From Allorhodopirellula heiligendammensis (GTDB taxonomy: Bacteria; Planctomycetota; Planctomycetia; Pirellulales; Pirellulaceae): a DNA stretch of 64,000 bases. Made by a program: the position numbers and the translations under genes. How positions within the stretch are numbered: position 1 is the stretch's first letter; the number at the start of each line of letters is the position of its first letter. The notes beneath the pieces were generated by a model, which was given only the letters and a program-made list of their open reading frames with translations, had not been told where the DNA came from and ran no database searches. Where the stretch lies: positions 2,315,700 through 2,379,699 of the forward strand of contig NZ_SJPU01000001.1 of assembly GCF_007860105.1 (NCBI RefSeq), in the 5' to 3' direction. This document shows positions 63,183 to 64,000 of the stretch, one piece after another.

Positions 63183-63936
63183 CGTCGAACCTGAGCCAAT
63201 TGGAAAAAAACACGCTGCCGGAAAAAGTCTGCTTTTTGAAAATATTCTCATCAACGTCCACAAATTACCCGCTGCGTGGGTAGACCCGCTGTGCAGACAG
63301 ACTACTATTGCTGTGTGATGAGGTTAACACACGACCAGTCGCTCCCGTCAGGTGGACTCACCCGACCGGACATTTTCAGATGATTCGCGACATCCAACAC
63401 AGCGAACTGTTGTTCGTCTTCGCAGCCCAAAGGGATTGGGTTCGCGCCACCCACCGGAAGGTGTTTCCTCAGAGAAGCCAGGACGGCTCGCCGGAATAAC
63501 CTGCGCCGACATCGCAGGTTGCGACACGAATCTTATTTTCGAGGAATGTCTCCTTTGAAGGTGGACTCGCGCCGGAAAGTTTTCCGAGACTGCAAGTTCC
63601 CCGCAATCGGGAAGTTCAGCTAATCGGAATGTTTTTCCATTTCGCAACGTACTTGAGCTAGGCGAGTGTGGGGGTGGTAGATTGACATTACAAGAAGATG
63701 CTGACGTCGGCAATCCGATCGGAAACTTTCGCTTGCACCTCCCCGTAGGATCGACCGACAGGACTCACCACGCACAAAACGTGAGCGTAAGGGGCATTTT
63801 TTTGACGTTGGCCAGAATCACTTTTAGCTTACGAATAAACTCTCGCAACTTGACTCGTTTTACCGCTGCGGCCAACTAAACTCGCCACAACATCGCGAAA
63901 TAAAATAGACATTTATACTTTGAAGGAGTTATTACT
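63183..63936. other. Intergenic region before the last gene
   Basis: About 750 bp with no convincing ORF. A perfect dyad AACCTGCG (63498-63505)/CGCAGGTT (63513-63520) and a second one GGAAAG/TTTTCC (63573-63584) are present. It ends in an AT-rich stretch before the right-edge gene. Confidence 0.35.
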
Positions 63937-64000
63937 TTGTTCGATCCGATGATGGATGATTTTGACGATGTATCGGCGCAAAACACCGAAGTCGTCTCGC
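63937..64000 (+). CDS. Unidentified gene, 5' end only
   Basis: A TTG at 63937 with AAGGAG about eight bases upstream opens a frame (FDPMMDDFDDVSAQNTEVVS) that continues past the window. The ATG pair at 63949 and 63952 is too far from the ribosome site. Acidic start; no family recognised. Confidence 0.5.
   Translation, partial: MFDPMMDDFDDVSAQNTEVVS

Overview
The window looks like a chromosomal segment of a planctomycete close to Rhodopirellula. This is inferred from the gene repertoire: a DUF1559 pilin-like secreted protein, a DUF1598-type protein, a LEPR-XLL/dockerin protease, a cytochrome c/beta-propeller protein, an ECF sigma factor beside a Ser/Thr kinase, BON, TIGR03067 and AP2-like proteins, and proteins starting with NPYQ. 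No taxonomic marker or database search was available, so the genus is an inference.

Region 1 (1-10.8 kb): 3' end of a primary-type sigma-70 gene, a zinc phospholipase C-like protein, a nucleoside:H+ symporter, a YcxB-like membrane protein, a two-gene amidohydrolase operon (three amidohydrolase-like modules, only one with metal ligands) and a BON protein. Region 2 (11-25 kb): DUF1559 protein with a clear terminator, a thioredoxin-like secreted protein convergent with an FHA/sigma-54 activator, a DUF1598-type protein, a membrane protein with a charged tail, a sugar epimerase, and a reverse-strand module of kinase-PAS, ECF sigma and anti-sigma. Thirteen copies of a 7-bp repeat fill the whole kinase-sigma gap. 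Region 3 (25-33 kb): AP2-like protein with a histone H1-like tail, metalloprotease/Calx-beta/dockerin protein, quinone oxidoreductase, alpha/beta hydrolase, GH97 glycosidase, SUKH-like protein.

Region 4 (about 32.8-46.8 kb) is the most interesting part. Many small, mostly unrelated genes all read on the + strand. They are separated by imperfect palindromes of about 85-110 bp. In many of these one arm carries an extra unpaired base, usually G, and many end in a GTT-type core. I read these as integron attC sites. At the left edge, on the opposite strand, lies a truncated and frameshifted N-terminal fragment that looks like an integron integrase (intI). An attI-like sequence sits between it and the first cassette and is repeated in front of the SUKH gene. 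Cassettes carry DUF5662, small membrane proteins, a PPP phosphatase, an LRR lipoprotein, a TIGR03067 fragment and a lipoprotein. One mini-cassette has no ORF. An IS110 element and a decayed IS91 element have landed in the array. I interpret it as a planctomycete chromosomal integron whose resident integrase is dead.

Region 5 (47-64 kb): tRNA-Lys(TTT) and tRNA-Ser(GCT), PPK2, ispG overlapping a glycosyltransferase, a coiled-coil membrane protein with a small membrane partner, queA, a patatin, an AHSA1-like/ArsR pair, the large cytochrome/propeller protein, a decayed blaI-blaR1 pair (2-nt deletion in blaI, truncated blaR1), an M32 carboxypeptidase, a zinc-ribbon membrane protein, and the start of an unidentified gene at the right edge.
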